A stretch of DNA of 64,000 nt from a bacterium 1XD42-76 (GTDB lineage: Bacteria > Bacillota > Clostridia > Lachnospirales > Lachnospiraceae), in the NCBI GenBank assembly GCA_009917545.1, contig QZDW01000009.1:62001-126000 (forward strand), written 5' to 3'. The notes beneath the pieces were generated by a model. That model was given only the letters and a program-made list of their open reading frames with translations, ran no database searches and had not been told where the DNA came from. Shown here piece by piece: positions 25,861 through 36,766 of this stretch. The first letter of the stretch is position 1; every line of letters begins with the position of its first letter. The position numbers were made by a program, and so were the translations under genes.

Positions 25861-26925
25861 TTATTCACGATAGACTCCAGAGGCGTTCAGCCGCCGCCCG
25901 TCTATCGTCACATCGGATGCCATTGAACCATCCGCATTCAGGTAATACCATTCGCCGGGAGCGCTTTCCAGCCAGCCGGTATACATACTGCCGTCCTCGC
26001 CAAAATAGTACCAGATGCCGCCAATTTCCTGCCAGCCTGTGAGCATATTTCCATCGTCTCCCAGATAGTACCAGCTTCCATCAGTCTGACGCCAGCCTGT
26101 GGCCAGAAATTCGTTTTCATCAAAATAGTACCAGTTTCCGTTGATTCGATACCACTCGTCCTTTACGAAGCTGCCGTCCTCTTTCTCATATTTGCTGCCA
26201 TCGAGATAGCGTCTCCACTGTCCGTCTGTATCGCCTGGATCCTCTGCACAGTAATCCGCAGACATCGTATATTCACTGCTTTTTCTGTATTTCCGGTCTT
26301 CCTCGTCGCGTCCCACTGCACGGACCTCATAATAATACATGCCTTCTTTGTTCATGTATTCCGACAAATCTCTACTGGTTCCCGTTACGTCAATACTACG
26401 GATAAAAGAATCATCACGGTAAAGGCGGATCTGGTACCCCGTTGCATATTTCACGCTCTTCCATGCAGCCTTTGTCCTTGCTGAATTGCTCCATCCGGCA
26501 CTGTCCGGAGAGTCCAGCTGCACAACAGGATCATAGCTCACTGTCACCTTCAGATTGCCCTCCTCGGCCCTGGCGCCTGTAAGCCTTGCACCGTAAATCC
26601 TCATGCTCTTATTACCATAGGAGGATAAAAACTCTCTGCCGTCATCACAGGAGAGAAGAATGGTACCGTTCACCTTGCTGCCTGGTTTCCAGTCCTTAGT
26701 CTCCTTATTCCATTCGATTGACATAATTGATATTCCTGAGGTCCGGCATTCCAGCTCCGGCTCTACAATCTCACCCACCTGGTAACGGTCTGTGAATTCC
26801 AGGCGCACAGAATCCACAGTCCCGGCCAGCGCCGGAAATACGGCAGCCGCCACAACCATAATACCTGTCAAAAATCCTGTCATCCATTTCCCTGTAAGTC
26901 GTTTCATGCTGACATACTCTTTCAT
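25861..26925 (-). CDS. Secreted cell-wall-binding repeat protein
   Basis: A 354-residue secreted protein. A signal peptide occupies about residues 1-35 (TGFLTGIMVVAAAVFPALA), followed by about 190 residues with a fibronectin-like module (AAWKSVKYATGYQIRLYRDD). The C-terminal third has four to five choline-binding-type repeats (WYYFDENEFLATGWRQTDGS, WYYLGDDGNMLTGW, WYYFGEDGSMYTGW, WYYLNADGSM). Such repeats attach proteins to wall teichoic polymers. The start has GAAAGGAAG upstream. It lies 95 bp after a paralogue on the same strand. Confidence 0.88.
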   Translation of the reverse strand: MKEYVSMKRLTGKWMTGFLTGIMVVAAAVFPALAGTVDSVRLEFTDRYQVGEIVEPELECRTSGISIMSIEWNKETKDWKPGSKVNGTILLSCDDGREFLSSYGNKSMRIYGARLTGARAEEGNLKVTVSYDPVVQLDSPDSAGWSNSARTKAAWKSVKYATGYQIRLYRDDSFIRSIDVTGTSRDLSEYMNKEGMYYYEVRAVGRDEEDRKYRKSSEYTMSADYCAEDPGDTDGQWRRYLDGSKYEKEDGSFVKDEWYRINGNWYYFDENEFLATGWRQTDGSWYYLGDDGNMLTGWQEIGGIWYYFGEDGSMYTGWLESAPGEWYYLNADGSMASDVTIDGRRLNASGVYRE

Positions 26926-27020
26926 CGTTGCTTCCTTTCACAATCGAATCCTTCCCTTTGATGCAGCCTGGTTTCACCAGGAACATTGTATTTCACCACG
27001 GATATTCTATAGGACAGAGG

Positions 27021-28289
27021 CTACGGACGCCGCCATACACCGTTCTGGTCTACATAGAACCCATCAATATACGTATCCACCGCCTTATGGCCGTCAGGAT
27101 AGAAATAATACATCTGTCCGCCAACATCCTTCCATCCGGTCTGCATCGCCCCGCTCTCATTAAAGAAATAGGCTTTACCATCGACCTGATACCAGCCTGT
27201 AACCATTCCTCCGCTCTCGCTCAGATAGTACCAGATACCGCCCTCCAGAAGCCATCCAGTCTGCATCCTGCCGTCCTGATTCATATAGTAATACACACCG
27301 TTTCTGCGCTGCCATCCGGTCTGCATGACTCCTGCGCTGTCAAACAGATACCAGGAACCGCCGATCTTCCCCCAGCTGTCTGTCAGATACGTACCATCCG
27401 GATAGCGAAAGTACCAGCGGCCATTATCCTGAATCCAGCCCACAGCATCTGTTTTGGGCTTCTCCGGACGCGTGCTGCTGCCGGAATCAGGAGCGTTATT
27501 CATACCGGAGCCCTGGCCGGAGCCGTCAGAAATCTCGTCTGCTTCCAGGGTAAGTTCATCGGATATCTCCCAGTCGCTTCTGGATGCATACTTGGCAGCT
27601 GTATCGTCAATCGGAATCGAGCGCACGCGGAAGCTATAAGTTCCCTTTACGGTCATATACGGGTAAAAATCATAGGAAGTGGATCTCAGCCCTGTCACCT
27701 TATGAACCTGCTTACTGCCCCGGTACAGATATACATCATATGCCGCGTTCTTTACACTATCCCATCTCGCATAGGCAAACCGTGAACTCCCGGTCCGCGT
27801 GCTGTCCCAGCGCACATCCTCAGGGATCTCCAAAGCTCCCTTGGCAGGATTCGTCTTTACTGTCACCACAAGGCGGTTCTTATTCTGTCTCTGGGCATTC
27901 ACGAATTCCCCGCCCTTGACACGCACCTTGGAGGAACTATAGGTACCGCTGAAACTATAGTCATTCAACGAATCCAGGTATATCTTCATCGTATATGTCC
28001 CGCCGAGCGTAACCTCGTCTACCTGGCTGCTCCACTTAACAGAATCAATATCATAGCGGTCATTGCCGGGGATAACCACCTCATAGCCGCTGTTGGCGGA
28101 ATATCCCACATTCAGATCCGGAAGCGGTTCTCCAACCTTCAGATCCAGGTCCAGAGTAATATTGACGGCAGATATCGTCGTGCTGGCCGCAAATACCGTC
28201 TGTACCCAGAAAAGAGCCATGAGCAGTATGAGTACAGGAAGGAAAGTTCTTCCCCTCTTCCATCTTATTCTGTAAAAACCAGTATTCAT
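27021..28289 (-). CDS. Secreted cell-wall-binding repeat protein
   Basis: A 422-residue paralogue of the next gene. It has a signal peptide (FLPVLILLMALFWVQTVFA) and an N-terminal domain with an Ig/fibronectin-like part (ARWDSVKNAAYDVYLYRGSK). A Gly/Ser/Pro linker near residues 250-275 is followed by six aromatic repeats of the WYLFDSAGVMQTGW type. It binds the cell wall and probably acts at the surface; no enzymatic domain is recognised. The start at 28289 has GGGGGG 6 bp upstream. It is preceded by a promoter and an unusually long structured leader. Confidence 0.88.
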   Translation of the reverse strand: MNTGFYRIRWKRGRTFLPVLILLMALFWVQTVFAASTTISAVNITLDLDLKVGEPLPDLNVGYSANSGYEVVIPGNDRYDIDSVKWSSQVDEVTLGGTYTMKIYLDSLNDYSFSGTYSSSKVRVKGGEFVNAQRQNKNRLVVTVKTNPAKGALEIPEDVRWDSTRTGSSRFAYARWDSVKNAAYDVYLYRGSKQVHKVTGLRSTSYDFYPYMTVKGTYSFRVRSIPIDDTAAKYASRSDWEISDELTLEADEISDGSGQGSGMNNAPDSGSSTRPEKPKTDAVGWIQDNGRWYFRYPDGTYLTDSWGKIGGSWYLFDSAGVMQTGWQRRNGVYYYMNQDGRMQTGWLLEGGIWYYLSESGGMVTGWYQVDGKAYFFNESGAMQTGWKDVGGQMYYFYPDGHKAVDTYIDGFYVDQNGVWRRP

Positions 28290-28575
28290 AAAAATCCCCC
28301 CATCTGTTTTCTGATTCCCCCTGGCAGATATCGCGTAGAACCCTTGATACCGCAGAACCCCCTTTTATTTGTGACGGCATCTGCGGCCAGATACGAGGGG
28401 GAACCGGGAAAGCTGCCGCCGGACTAACACGACCCGTTCAGGTATAGCGAATATACCTGAACAGCATTCCATCGTAAGCTTGCGCCTACCTGAGGATGTA
28501 TCGTCATGTTTTATAGATCCATGCCTTGGAAGTATAAAACAGTCGCCGAGATCCGGTCACTGTGTGTCTTCTGTC
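28290..28575 (-). promoter_or_regulatory. Structured 5' leader of cell-wall-binding protein gene
   Basis: About 285 nt separate the predicted transcript start from the start codon. In transcript order it holds a GTTTTATA/TATAAAAC hairpin with an inner TCCA/TGGA stem (28540-28508), a GTAGGC-GCAA-GCTTAC tetraloop hairpin within CATC/GATG (28497-28469), and a perfect 11-bp hairpin GTTCAGGTATA/TATACCTGAAC (28462-28436). No gene and no known riboswitch is recognised. Confidence 0.55.
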
Positions 28576-28578
28576 TTT

Positions 28579-28608
28579 ATTATAATGGTTGGGGTACTTA
28601 TTCGTCAA
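28579..28608 (-). promoter_or_regulatory. Promoter of cell-wall-binding protein operon (TTGACG-18-TATAAT)
   Basis: On the minus strand TTGACG (28608-28603) and TATAAT (28584-28579) are 18 bp apart, downstream of the rplQ terminator. Confidence 0.72.
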
Positions 28609-28666
28609 CTTAAGATATTCTTTCATTCTTGCGGTAAAATTGCGCATTCTGGGGCAAAATAAAGGC

Positions 28667-28724
28667 AAAAATAAGGCAGAAAGCCGGTCAGCGGAAACAA
28701 TATCCGTTACACAGCCATCTGCCT
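28667..28724 (-). terminator. Terminator of the ribosomal superoperon after rplQ
   Basis: On the minus strand AGGCAGA pairs with TCTGCCT, with an inner CGGA/TCCG stem, followed by TATTTTTG, 10 bp after the rplQ stop. Confidence 0.75.
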
Positions 28725-28734
28725 CATTCTCTTA

Positions 28735-29271
28735 TTATACTAACTCGAGTAATACTGCCATCGCGCCATCGCCTTTACGCTGGCCGATCTTCACGATTCT
28801 TGTATAACCGCCATTGCGGGATGCATACTTGGGGGCAATCTCGTCAAACAGCTTGGCCGGAAGATCTACCTTTTTGGTATTTTTCTTTCTGCCTGCCGGT
28901 GTGGACGGAACCTCCGTGATACCGTAAAGCACTCTTAACATCTGTCTCCTGGCATGGAGTCTGGAAGGCTGATCTTTCTTGATCTCCTTCTCCACCTCAT
29001 CGTAAACTGTCTTTTTCTTACCATCCACGACCTCTTTTACCCTCTTGCCGTCTTTGTCCTTACGCGGAACCTTAGCCATTACCTTTACAGTCTCAAAGTT
29101 ATCCTTTTCCCTGACCGCCATTGCAATGATGCCCTCAGCAATCTTTCTTACTTCCTTTGCCCTGGCCTCTGTGGTAACGATCTTTCCGTGATAAAGAAGA
29201 TTTGTCACCTGATTTCTAAGTAATGCTTTTCTCTGGTCGGATGTTTTTCCAAGTTTTCTGTAACCTGCCAT
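28735..29271 (-). CDS. rplQ: 50S ribosomal protein L17
   Basis: A 178-residue L17 that binds 23S rRNA at the tunnel exit region. The N-terminal [20 protein letters not shown] is canonical. The protein is about 50 residues longer than the common 120-residue form because of a lysine-rich insertion ([20 protein letters not shown]), as in other Lachnospiraceae. The start at 29271 has ATGGAGGA; the extension to 29313 is rejected. Last gene of the operon. Confidence 0.97.
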   Translation of the reverse strand: MAGYRKLGKTSDQRKALLRNQVTNLLYHGKIVTTEARAKEVRKIAEGIIAMAVREKDNFETVKVMAKVPRKDKDGKRVKEVVDGKKKTVYDEVEKEIKKDQPSRLHARRQMLRVLYGITEVPSTPAGRKKNTKKVDLPAKLFDEIAPKYASRNGGYTRIVKIGQRKGDGAMAVLLELV

Positions 29272-29364
29272 GATTTTAATTCTCCTCCATTTGTGGAACA
29301 ACGGGCCAAGCATCTTCGGGCTTACTGACCAGCTGCTTTTTCTCCATAAACTGTTTCACTGAGC

Positions 29365-30327
29365 TTACTGCTCTTCGCTTGAGTTAAGCTGAAGGCCAAG
29401 CTCTTTTAATTTCGCTAACACCTCCTCGAGCGACTTACGGCCAAGATTCCTGACCTTCATCATGTCCTCGGAGGTACGGCTGCAAAGCTCCTCAACCGTA
29501 TTGATACCGGCTCTCTTTAAACAGTTATAAGAACGAACGGAAAGCTCCAGCTCGTCGATATTCATCTCGAGAACCTTTTCTTTTTCATTGTTTTCCTTTT
29601 CAACCATGACCTCGGCTGTCTTTGCATTCTCGGACAGGTCAATAAAGAGATTCAGATGCTCACTTAAAACTTTTGCCGCAAGGCTGACTGCCTCGTCCGG
29701 GTCAAGCGTACCGTTTGTATAGATTTCCAATGTCAGCTTGTCATAATCTGTCATCTGACCCACACGGGTGTTCTCAACAGACATATTGACACGCTCAACC
29801 GGTGTGTAAATGGAATCTACGGCGATCACGCCAATCGGAAGGTCGTCACCCTTATTTTTATCAGCGCTTACGTAACCGCGGCCGTTTGTAATCGTAAGCT
29901 CCATGTAAAACTTACTATCCGCTCCGCCGCTCAAGGTGGCGATTATCTGCTCGGGATTTAAAATCTCGATATCCGCATCTGCCTGGATATCGGCAGCTGT
30001 GATAACCCCCTCGCCCTCGAACTCGATGTATGCAGTTTTCGGCTCATTCGTATCGCTGCTATTTTTGATGGCTAAGCTCTTAATGTTCATGATGATTTCA
30101 GTCACATCTTCCTTAATTCCGGAGATGGAGCTGAATTCATGCAGGACACCGTCAATTTTCACCTGGCTGACAGCAGAACCCGGCAAAGAAGAAAGCATGA
30201 TTCTTCTCAAGGAATTACCCAGAGTTGTGCCGTATCCCCTCTCCAACGGCTCTACGACAAACTTTCCGTACTTCTTATCTTCGGAAATTTCAGCAATCTC
30301 AATGTTTGGTTTCTCAAAATCGAACAC
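29365..30327 (-). CDS. rpoA: RNA polymerase alpha subunit
   Basis: A 320-residue alpha subunit: an N-terminal assembly domain ([19 protein letters not shown]), a linker near residue 235, and a C-terminal domain ([20 protein letters not shown]) that contacts UP elements and activators. I choose the GTG at 30327 because AGGAGGGG lies 6-8 bp upstream and it matches the family N-terminus [10 protein letters not shown]; an ATG at 30360 has no such site. Confidence 0.97.
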   Translation of the reverse strand: MFDFEKPNIEIAEISEDKKYGKFVVEPLERGYGTTLGNSLRRIMLSSLPGSAVSQVKIDGVLHEFSSISGIKEDVTEIIMNIKSLAIKNSSDTNEPKTAYIEFEGEGVITAADIQADADIEILNPEQIIATLSGGADSKFYMELTITNGRGYVSADKNKGDDLPIGVIAVDSIYTPVERVNMSVENTRVGQMTDYDKLTLEIYTNGTLDPDEAVSLAAKVLSEHLNLFIDLSENAKTAEVMVEKENNEKEKVLEMNIDELELSVRSYNCLKRAGINTVEELCSRTSEDMMKVRNLGRKSLEEVLAKLKELGLQLNSSEEQ

Positions 30328-30408
30328 AAAAAGCCCCTCCTTTTGGGTATGCTTTGACATATGCCGCGAAGCGGAGGCAACTGATCACGTCTCCGCTCCG
30401 GTGAATGA

Positions 30409-31002
30409 TTATTTCGAATATAACTCGACGATGAGCATCTCGTTTACAGGAACGTCGATCTCCTCTCTGGTCGGAAGAGTCTTGATCTCACCCTTCAGGT
30501 TCTCCTGGTCGATCTCCAGCCATGCCGGAATCAGGCGTCCGCCGGTCACATCCAGAATCAGTTTATAATGGTTATCGCCTTTGTGTTTCTCTTTGATTTC
30601 GATCGTATCGCCGGCTTTCACAAGGTAGGACGGAATATTAACGCACTTACCATTGACTAAAACGTGCTTGTGGTCAACAATCTGTCTGGCTTCCTTTCTT
30701 GTTCTGGCAAGGCCCATACGGAAGATCACATTATCCAGACGACGCTCAAGGAGGATCATCAGGTTTTCACCTGTCTGGCCGCTCAAGCGCTCTGCCTTCT
30801 CATAATAGTTACGGAACGGCTTCTCTAATACGCCGTAGATAAACTTTGCTTTCTGCTTCTCTCTGAGCTGAAGGCCATATTCGCTTATCTTCTTATTTGC
30901 TCTTTTGGATTCTCTGTTAGATTTTTTATCTATTCCTAAATAAATGGGATCAAGACCAAGGGATCTGCATCTTTTAAGAACAGGAACTCTATCAACTGCC
31001 AT
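30409..31002 (-). CDS. rpsD: 30S ribosomal protein S4
   Basis: A 197-residue primary 16S rRNA-binding protein that nucleates assembly of the small-subunit body. The S4 RNA-binding domain is at [20 protein letters not shown]. The N-terminus lacks the four-cysteine zinc motif, so this is the zinc-free form. In Firmicutes S4 can repress its own synthesis; a hairpin AGCGGAG/CTCCGCT lies just downstream, before rpoA. Confidence 0.98.
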   Translation of the reverse strand: MAVDRVPVLKRCRSLGLDPIYLGIDKKSNRESKRANKKISEYGLQLREKQKAKFIYGVLEKPFRNYYEKAERLSGQTGENLMILLERRLDNVIFRMGLARTRKEARQIVDHKHVLVNGKCVNIPSYLVKAGDTIEIKEKHKGDNHYKLILDVTGGRLIPAWLEIDQENLKGEIKTLPTREEIDVPVNEMLIVELYSK

Positions 31003-31017
31003 TTTACTTCCTCCCGA

Positions 31018-31419
31018 TTAGACTCTTCTACGTTTTGGCGGACGGCATCCGTTATGCGGAACCGGTGTTACGTCCTTAATGCTTGTTACTTCAAGACCAC
31101 ATGCCTGGAGGGCACGGATTGCTGCCTCACGGCCTGAGCCGGGGCCTTTTACCATAACATCAACGGATTTCAAGCCGTGTACAAGAGCCGCTTTCGTTGC
31201 AGTTTCTGCAGCCATCTGTGCCGCATATGGAGTAGATTTCCTTGAACCTCTAAATCCCAGACCGCCTGCACTTGCCCAAGATAAGGCATTTCCCTGTGCA
31301 TCTGTTAATGTCACAATCGTGTTGTTAAAAGATGACTGGATGTGCGCCTGTCCGCGTTCAACGTTTTTCTTAACACGCTTTTTTGTCACTTTCTTAGCAG
31401 TGGACACTTTTTTAGCCAT
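31018..31419 (-). CDS. rpsK: 30S ribosomal protein S11
   Basis: A 133-residue platform protein of the small subunit. It ends in the canonical [18 protein letters not shown]. The N-terminus is lysine-rich and slightly longer than the E. coli form. A 111-bp spacer separates it from rpsM, longer than most spacers in this operon. Confidence 0.98.
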   Translation of the reverse strand: MAKKVSTAKKVTKKRVKKNVERGQAHIQSSFNNTIVTLTDAQGNALSWASAGGLGFRGSRKSTPYAAQMAAETATKAALVHGLKSVDVMVKGPGSGREAAIRALQACGLEVTSIKDVTPVPHNGCRPPKRRRV

Positions 31420-31530
31420 TTAAACTAACCTACTTTCTGATATATTGAATCCTGTTTCCTGTCTTTAAAACATGCAACGTGATTCATAACTTTTGTTTCT
31501 GCCAAAGCTTTATCGCTTTAAAAAAACGGC

Positions 31531-31899
31531 TTATTTCTTCTTATTAGCAACCGTCTTTCTCGGACCCTTGCAGGTTCTTGCGTTCGTCTTTGTCTTTTGA
31601 CCGCGGCAGGGAAGGCTCTTCCTGTGACGGATGCCCCTGTAGCAGCCGATCTCCTGAAGTCTCTTGATGTTTAATGCGATCTCACGACGAAGATCACCTT
31701 CCACCATCTGAGTCTCGGTAATCACTGCCGAGATATTCTTGACTTCTTCGTCCGTCAAATCCTTGACACGAGTGTCAGGATTCACACCGGCCTCAGCAAG
31801 AATACGGTTGGCGCTTGCTCTGCCAATCCCATAAATATAAGTCAAGCCGATTTCGACACGTTTTTCCCTTGGTAAATCGACACCTGAAATACGAGCCAT
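31531..31899 (-). CDS. rpsM: 30S ribosomal protein S13
   Basis: A 122-residue head protein that contacts the 50S subunit and P-site tRNA. The N-terminal [20 protein letters not shown] and the basic C-terminal [15 protein letters not shown] tail are typical. It follows rpmJ in the alpha part of the operon. Confidence 0.98.
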   Translation of the reverse strand: MARISGVDLPREKRVEIGLTYIYGIGRASANRILAEAGVNPDTRVKDLTDEEVKNISAVITETQMVEGDLRREIALNIKRLQEIGCYRGIRHRKSLPCRGQKTKTNARTCKGPRKTVANKKK

Positions 31900-32004
31900 G
31901 AGTGTACCTCCATTTTATTTAGTAGAAATAGTTTCCCGATACAGACAACGCGTCTGGGCGTATCTTTGTCGGGGCCGCGCGAAAATCACAGGCATTTTGC
32001 GGCA

Positions 32005-32118
32005 TCAGCCCTGTCTTTGTTTGTGTTTAGGATTTTCACAGATTACTCTGATACTGCCTTTTCTTTTAATAATTTTGCATTTTTCGCAAATCGGTTTTAC
32101 CGATGATCTTACTTTCAC
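32005..32118 (-). CDS. rpmJ: 50S ribosomal protein L36
   Basis: A 37-residue L36: [20 protein letters not shown] followed by [17 protein letters not shown]. The CxxC...C...H zinc-binding pattern is intact, so this is the zinc form. It starts with GTG at 32118 after AAGGAGA. Its position between infA and rpsM is the standard Firmicutes order. Confidence 0.96.
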   Translation of the reverse strand: MKVRSSVKPICEKCKIIKRKGSIRVICENPKHKQRQG

Positions 32119-32264
32119 AGTGATTCTCCTTTCCTTCGCAGTCTGTCTCGTACCGCAAAACACACCGAGTCTGCAGTAAAAACAGCGTTACGGGCTCTTT
32201 TACCTGTATGTTAAGCCCTCCAAAAAGGGTATAATACAAGCGTTCCAACAAAGTTCGCGTGAGC

Positions 32265-32293
32265 ATTATACCACTTTTATCCTCAAAAATCAA
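32265..32293 (-). promoter_or_regulatory. Internal promoter before rpmJ (TTGATT-17-TATAAT)
   Basis: On the minus strand TTGATT (32293-32288) and a perfect TATAAT (32270-32265) lie in the 191-bp gap between infA and rpmJ. It would give the alpha-operon genes rpmJ to rplQ their own transcription. Confidence 0.7.
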
Positions 32294-32309
32294 GTGTTTT
32301 TTGCGTTAC

Positions 32310-32528
32310 TTATTTATCTCTCCAGATAATACGGCCTTTGGAAAGGTCATAGGGAGACATCTCCAATGTTACCTTATCTCCCGGAAGAATGCGGATATAG
32401 TTCATGCGCAGCTTGCCGCTGATCGTAGCCAATACCTTATGGCCGTTCTCTAACTCAACCTGGAACATGGCGTTGGGCAGTTTTTCCACAACGACTCCTT
32501 CAATCTCAATTACATCTGCTTTGGACAT
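32310..32528 (-). CDS. infA: Translation initiation factor IF-1
   Basis: A 72-residue OB-fold protein that occupies the ribosomal A site during initiation. [20 protein letters not shown] and the C-terminal [15 protein letters not shown] are canonical. Its start overlaps the end of the KOW-protein gene by 19 bp, suggesting translational coupling. Confidence 0.98.
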   Translation of the reverse strand: MSKADVIEIEGVVVEKLPNAMFQVELENGHKVLATISGKLRMNYIRILPGDKVTLEMSPYDLSKGRIIWRDK

Positions 32529-32731
32529 ACTTCAAATTCCCTCCTGTGCGACAACATAGCGTCGTCTTTCGTTCTCTTTATTACCTGGACATGCTTCTTG
32601 TTTTTGCGAAGCTGTTTTCCGTTCTCTGCAAGCAGAAAAACATATTCCCCGCGGTCCTCTTTTATGACATAAATCATTCCCCTGTCATTTCCCGCCAGTG
32701 ATTTTGCCTGCCATCCGGCCTTCATTTCCAT
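32510..32731 (-). CDS. KOW-domain RNA-binding protein
   Basis: A 73-residue protein with an N-terminal KOW-like segment ([15 protein letters not shown]) and a basic C-terminal half ([17 protein letters not shown]). A small L14e-like KOW protein is found between map and infA in many clostridia and bacilli; its role is thought to be ribosome-related but is not established. The start at 32731 has TAGGAG upstream. Overlap with infA supports that it is a real gene. Confidence 0.88.
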   Translation of the reverse strand: MEMKAGWQAKSLAGNDRGMIYVIKEDRGEYVFLLAENGKQLRKNKKHVQVIKRTKDDAMLSHRREFEVCPKQM

Positions 32732-32746
32732 AATAGCTCCTAAGCC

Positions 32747-33514
32747 TTATATACTTGTCTGAACGGGCAGAGAGAGCAGCTCCGGCTCGCCGTCCGTAAT
32801 CAAAACCGTATTTTCATAGTGGGCGGACAGCGAGCCGTCCTCCGTCACTACCGTCCAGTCGTCGTCCATCCAGACTACGTCCGCACGTCCGGCGTTAATC
32901 ATCGGCTCGATTGCAAGTGTCATGCCCGGTCTGAGAAGGATTCCTTTGCGTCTGGAAGCAAAATTCGGTACTTCCGGATCCTCATGCAGATGGGTGCCGA
33001 TTCCGTGCCCCACAAGACTGCGGACCACGCCATATCCAAAGCTCTCTGCATACGTCTGAATCGCCTTCGAGATGTCATTCAAATGATAACCTGCTTTTGC
33101 GAACTTAATCCCTTCAAAAAAGCTCTGTCTGGTAACGTCGATTAATTTTTGGGACTGCGCTGAGATGGAACCGATTCCATAAGTCCTGGCCGCATCTGAG
33201 TGGTATCCTTTATAGATCACACCTGCGTCCAGACTGACGATATCGCCTTCTTTTAAGAGCCTTCTTTTATCCGGAATCCCGTGCACGACTTCATCATTGA
33301 CAGAAACGCAGATAGAAGCCGGATACCCGTTATAATTCTTAAAGGAAGGAACACAGCCGTAGCCTCTGATAATCTTCTCTCCCAGCCTGTCGATTTCAAA
33401 CGTCGACATGCCCGGGTGGAGGGCTCTTGCCAGTTCGTCATGCGTCGCAGCGAGAATTTCACCTGCTTTTCTCATCAGATCAATTTCCCGCTGCGATTTT
33501 ATTGTTACTGCCAT
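32747..33514 (-). CDS. map: Methionine aminopeptidase type I
   Basis: A 255-residue dimetal aminopeptidase that removes the initiator methionine from nascent proteins. Metal ligands are in SLDAGVIYKGYHSDAARTYG (two Asp), GHGIGTHLHEDP (His), LAIEPM (Glu) and TVVTEDGSLSAHYENT (Glu). No N-terminal zinc extension is present. It follows adk by 3 bp. Confidence 0.98.
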   Translation of the reverse strand: MAVTIKSQREIDLMRKAGEILAATHDELARALHPGMSTFEIDRLGEKIIRGYGCVPSFKNYNGYPASICVSVNDEVVHGIPDKRRLLKEGDIVSLDAGVIYKGYHSDAARTYGIGSISAQSQKLIDVTRQSFFEGIKFAKAGYHLNDISKAIQTYAESFGYGVVRSLVGHGIGTHLHEDPEVPNFASRRKGILLRPGMTLAIEPMINAGRADVVWMDDDWTVVTEDGSLSAHYENTVLITDGEPELLSLPVQTSI

Positions 33515-33517
33515 CGT

Positions 33518-34231
<714 letters not shown>

Positions 34232-34248
34232 TTATGTCATACCTTCCG

Positions 34249-35571
34249 TCAGTCATTCAGGAATCCCTTATAATTTCTCACAAGCATCATGGATTCTACT
34301 GCCTTGATGGTCTCAAGGATAACACCTGCGATAATAATCAGGGACGTACCGCCGAAGGACAAGCTTCCAACAGAAAACAGGCCGGACGCTATAATCGGAA
34401 TAATGCATACGATTACAAGTCCTACTGCTCCGATAAAAACAATATAGTTTAAAATATCATTTAAATAATCAGAGGTTGGCTTGCCCGGGCGGATGCCAGG
34501 GATGAAGCCGCCGGATTTCTTCATATTGTTCGCCACTTCAAGCGGGTTAAACGTAATCGAAGTATAAAAATATGCGAACAGGACGATCAAAAGGATATAC
34601 AGGATCAGTCCGGCCGAATATCCCGGAGCCTCTGGTTTGAACCAGTTGGACGTACTGAGCGCCAACAGGATTTTTCCTCCGATCGTGGAATAGTCCACCT
34701 GGAAGAACTGGGAGACCATCACCGGCATGGATATGATCGACTGTGCGAAGATAACCGGGATTACATTTGCCGTATTTACCTTAAGGGGGATATACGTAGA
34801 CTGTCCTCCGATCATTCTCCGGCCCTGCATCTTTTTACTGTACTGTACCGGAATCCTCCGCTCTGCGCCATTCAGAAGCAGAACGAATACCACTGTAGCC
34901 AGTACAACTGCCAGAACGATAATCGCCGCTACTGTCGCTACTGCAACCGACTTGCCGGCCATGAAACGCTCATAGAGCATCATCACATCCTGCGGCAGGC
35001 TGGAAACAATATTGACAAGGAGTACGATCGAAATTCCATTCCCGATTCCTTTTTCCGTGATCCTCTCACCAATCCACATGAGAAGAGCGGAACCGGCTGT
35101 CATTGCAGCGACTACAGTAAGATAACCCCAGAAATTCCGGTGTTCCGCATAGAGGAACCCCTGATTCCCCAGTCCAACTGCCATCGCACTCGATTCGAAA
35201 AGAGCCAGACCTACCGTCAGATATCTGGTATATTCGGCAATCTTCTTTCTTCCGTCCTCTCCCTCACGCTGCATCTCCTCAAGCTTGGGGACAGCGATCG
35301 TCATGAGCTGCATGATAATGGATGAGGTAATATACGGAGTGATACTGAGTGCGAACAGCGACATGGATGAAAAAGAGCCTCCCGTGACCGCATTGACAAA
35401 GCCCATACCGGAGTTCTGAAGACTGTCAAAAAAAGTCTTCAGATAGCTTGGGTCTACCCCCGGAATTGGAAGGCATGAGCCAATCCGGATCACAATAAGC
35501 ATCAGAAAGGTGTAAAGAAGCCGCTCACGGATTTCTTTCACCTTAAATGCTTTTTGTATCGCTTTTAACAT
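34249..35571 (-). CDS. secY: Protein translocase channel subunit SecY
   Basis: A 440-residue, ten-helix channel protein of the SecYEG translocon. The plug and pore-ring region after residue 65 (GSFSSMSLFALSITPYITSS) and the cytoplasmic loop with KKSGGFIPGIRPGKPT are characteristic. It lies 1 bp after rplO. Confidence 0.98.
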   Translation of the reverse strand: MLKAIQKAFKVKEIRERLLYTFLMLIVIRIGSCLPIPGVDPSYLKTFFDSLQNSGMGFVNAVTGGSFSSMSLFALSITPYITSSIIMQLMTIAVPKLEEMQREGEDGRKKIAEYTRYLTVGLALFESSAMAVGLGNQGFLYAEHRNFWGYLTVVAAMTAGSALLMWIGERITEKGIGNGISIVLLVNIVSSLPQDVMMLYERFMAGKSVAVATVAAIIVLAVVLATVVFVLLLNGAERRIPVQYSKKMQGRRMIGGQSTYIPLKVNTANVIPVIFAQSIISMPVMVSQFFQVDYSTIGGKILLALSTSNWFKPEAPGYSAGLILYILLIVLFAYFYTSITFNPLEVANNMKKSGGFIPGIRPGKPTSDYLNDILNYIVFIGAVGLVIVCIIPIIASGLFSVGSLSFGGTSLIIIAGVILETIKAVESMMLVRNYKGFLND

Positions 35572-35572
35572 A

Positions 35573-36013
35573 TTAAATCACCTCGCAGGTTCCACCTAAT
35601 GCCTCAATTTTGGCCTTTGCAGCCTCGCTGAAAGCATTGGCTTTCACGTTAAGCTTCTTCGTCAACTCACCGTTTGCAAGAATCTTAACACCGTCCTGCG
35701 GGTTCTTAATAAGACCGCTCTCCATCATTGTCTCAACAGAAACCGTGGAGCCGCTCTCGAATCTCTCAAGTGCACTTACATTAATGCCGACAATCTCTTT
35801 GCGGTTAATGTTTGTAAATCCTCTTTTGGGAATACGTCTGTATAACGGCATCTGGCCGCCCTCAAAGCCCGGTCTGGTCGCTCCGGAACGTGCCTTCTGT
35901 CCCTTATGACCCTTGCCTGCCGTCTTTCCGTTGCCAGAAGCATGACCGCGGCCTCTGCGGAAATTATCACTGTGCTTGGAACCTTCTGCCGGACGTAAAT
36001 TAGATAAGTTCAT
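35573..36013 (-). CDS. rplO: 50S ribosomal protein L15
   Basis: A 146-residue late-assembly 23S rRNA-binding protein. The N-terminal [20 protein letters not shown] and the glycine- and basic-rich [15 protein letters not shown] are canonical. Confidence 0.98.
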   Translation of the reverse strand: MNLSNLRPAEGSKHSDNFRRGRGHASGNGKTAGKGHKGQKARSGATRPGFEGGQMPLYRRIPKRGFTNINRKEIVGINVSALERFESGSTVSVETMMESGLIKNPQDGVKILANGELTKKLNVKANAFSEAAKAKIEALGGTCEVI

Positions 36014-36040
36014 CTCTGCACCTCCTTACTCTATATCGGA

Positions 36041-36223
36041 TTAAACCTCTTCTACTTCAACCAGGTGTCTGACACGCTGGATCATTCCCCTGACCGCGCT
36101 ATTATCCGGCATCTCAACCGTTTTGTGCATCTTCCTCAGACCGAGTGCCTCAACAGTCGCTCTCTGCTTGGGAACAGCACCGATAGGGGATTTTACCAAT
36201 GTGATTTTTAATTTCTCTGCCAT
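36041..36223 (-). CDS. rpmD: 50S ribosomal protein L30
   Basis: A 60-residue L30 with the core [20 protein letters not shown]. Normal length for bacteria; it sits between rpsE and rplO with short spacers. Confidence 0.97.
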   Translation of the reverse strand: MAEKLKITLVKSPIGAVPKQRATVEALGLRKMHKTVEMPDNSAVRGMIQRVRHLVEVEEV

Positions 36224-36238
36224 TTTTCTATCCTCCTA

Positions 36239-36748
36239 TTAGCAAACAACCTCTTCTACGGATTTACCGCGGTTCTTTGCCACCTGCTCCGGTGTCTTAA
36301 GGCCCATGAGGCCCTCGAGCGTGGCGAGAACTACGTTTGTCTTGTTATTGGAGCCTAAAGACTTTGTACGGATGTTCTTAATCCCTGCAAGCTCTACTAC
36401 GGCACGAACCGGGCCGCCTGCGATGATACCGGTACCTTCGGGAGCTCTCTTTAAAAGCACGCTGGCGCTTCCGAAGTTTCCAAAAATATCATGGGGAATA
36501 CTGTTATTATCATCCCTCGGAATCTCAACAATATTCTTAACCGCAGCCTCTTTTCCCTTGCGGATTGCCTCCGGCACCTCTCCTGCCTTGCCAAGGCCTG
36601 CTCCTACATGTCCATTGCCGTCGCCTACTACTACCAGAGCGGAAAATCTCATGGTACGTCCACCTTTTACAGTCTTGGATACGCGCTTGATGGCAACAAC
36701 TTTGTCATTCAACTCTAACTGACTTGCATCAATGATTGTACGCTTCAT
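36239..36748 (-). CDS. rpsE: 30S ribosomal protein S5
   Basis: A 169-residue protein near the mRNA entry site that helps decoding fidelity. The S5 double-stranded-RNA-binding-like domain begins at [20 protein letters not shown]. The C-terminal domain contains [20 protein letters not shown]. Confidence 0.98.
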   Translation of the reverse strand: MKRTIIDASQLELNDKVVAIKRVSKTVKGGRTMRFSALVVVGDGNGHVGAGLGKAGEVPEAIRKGKEAAVKNIVEIPRDDNNSIPHDIFGNFGSASVLLKRAPEGTGIIAGGPVRAVVELAGIKNIRTKSLGSNNKTNVVLATLEGLMGLKTPEQVAKNRGKSVEEVVC

Positions 36749-36766
36749 GCTGTATTCTCCTCTCTA

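Noticed and set aside
28290-28575. c-di-GMP (GEMM) riboswitch before the cell-wall-binding gene
   Set aside because: A CAGGTAGG segment and a GNRA hairpin are suggestive, but the conserved CGCAAAGC core and partner helix are missing.
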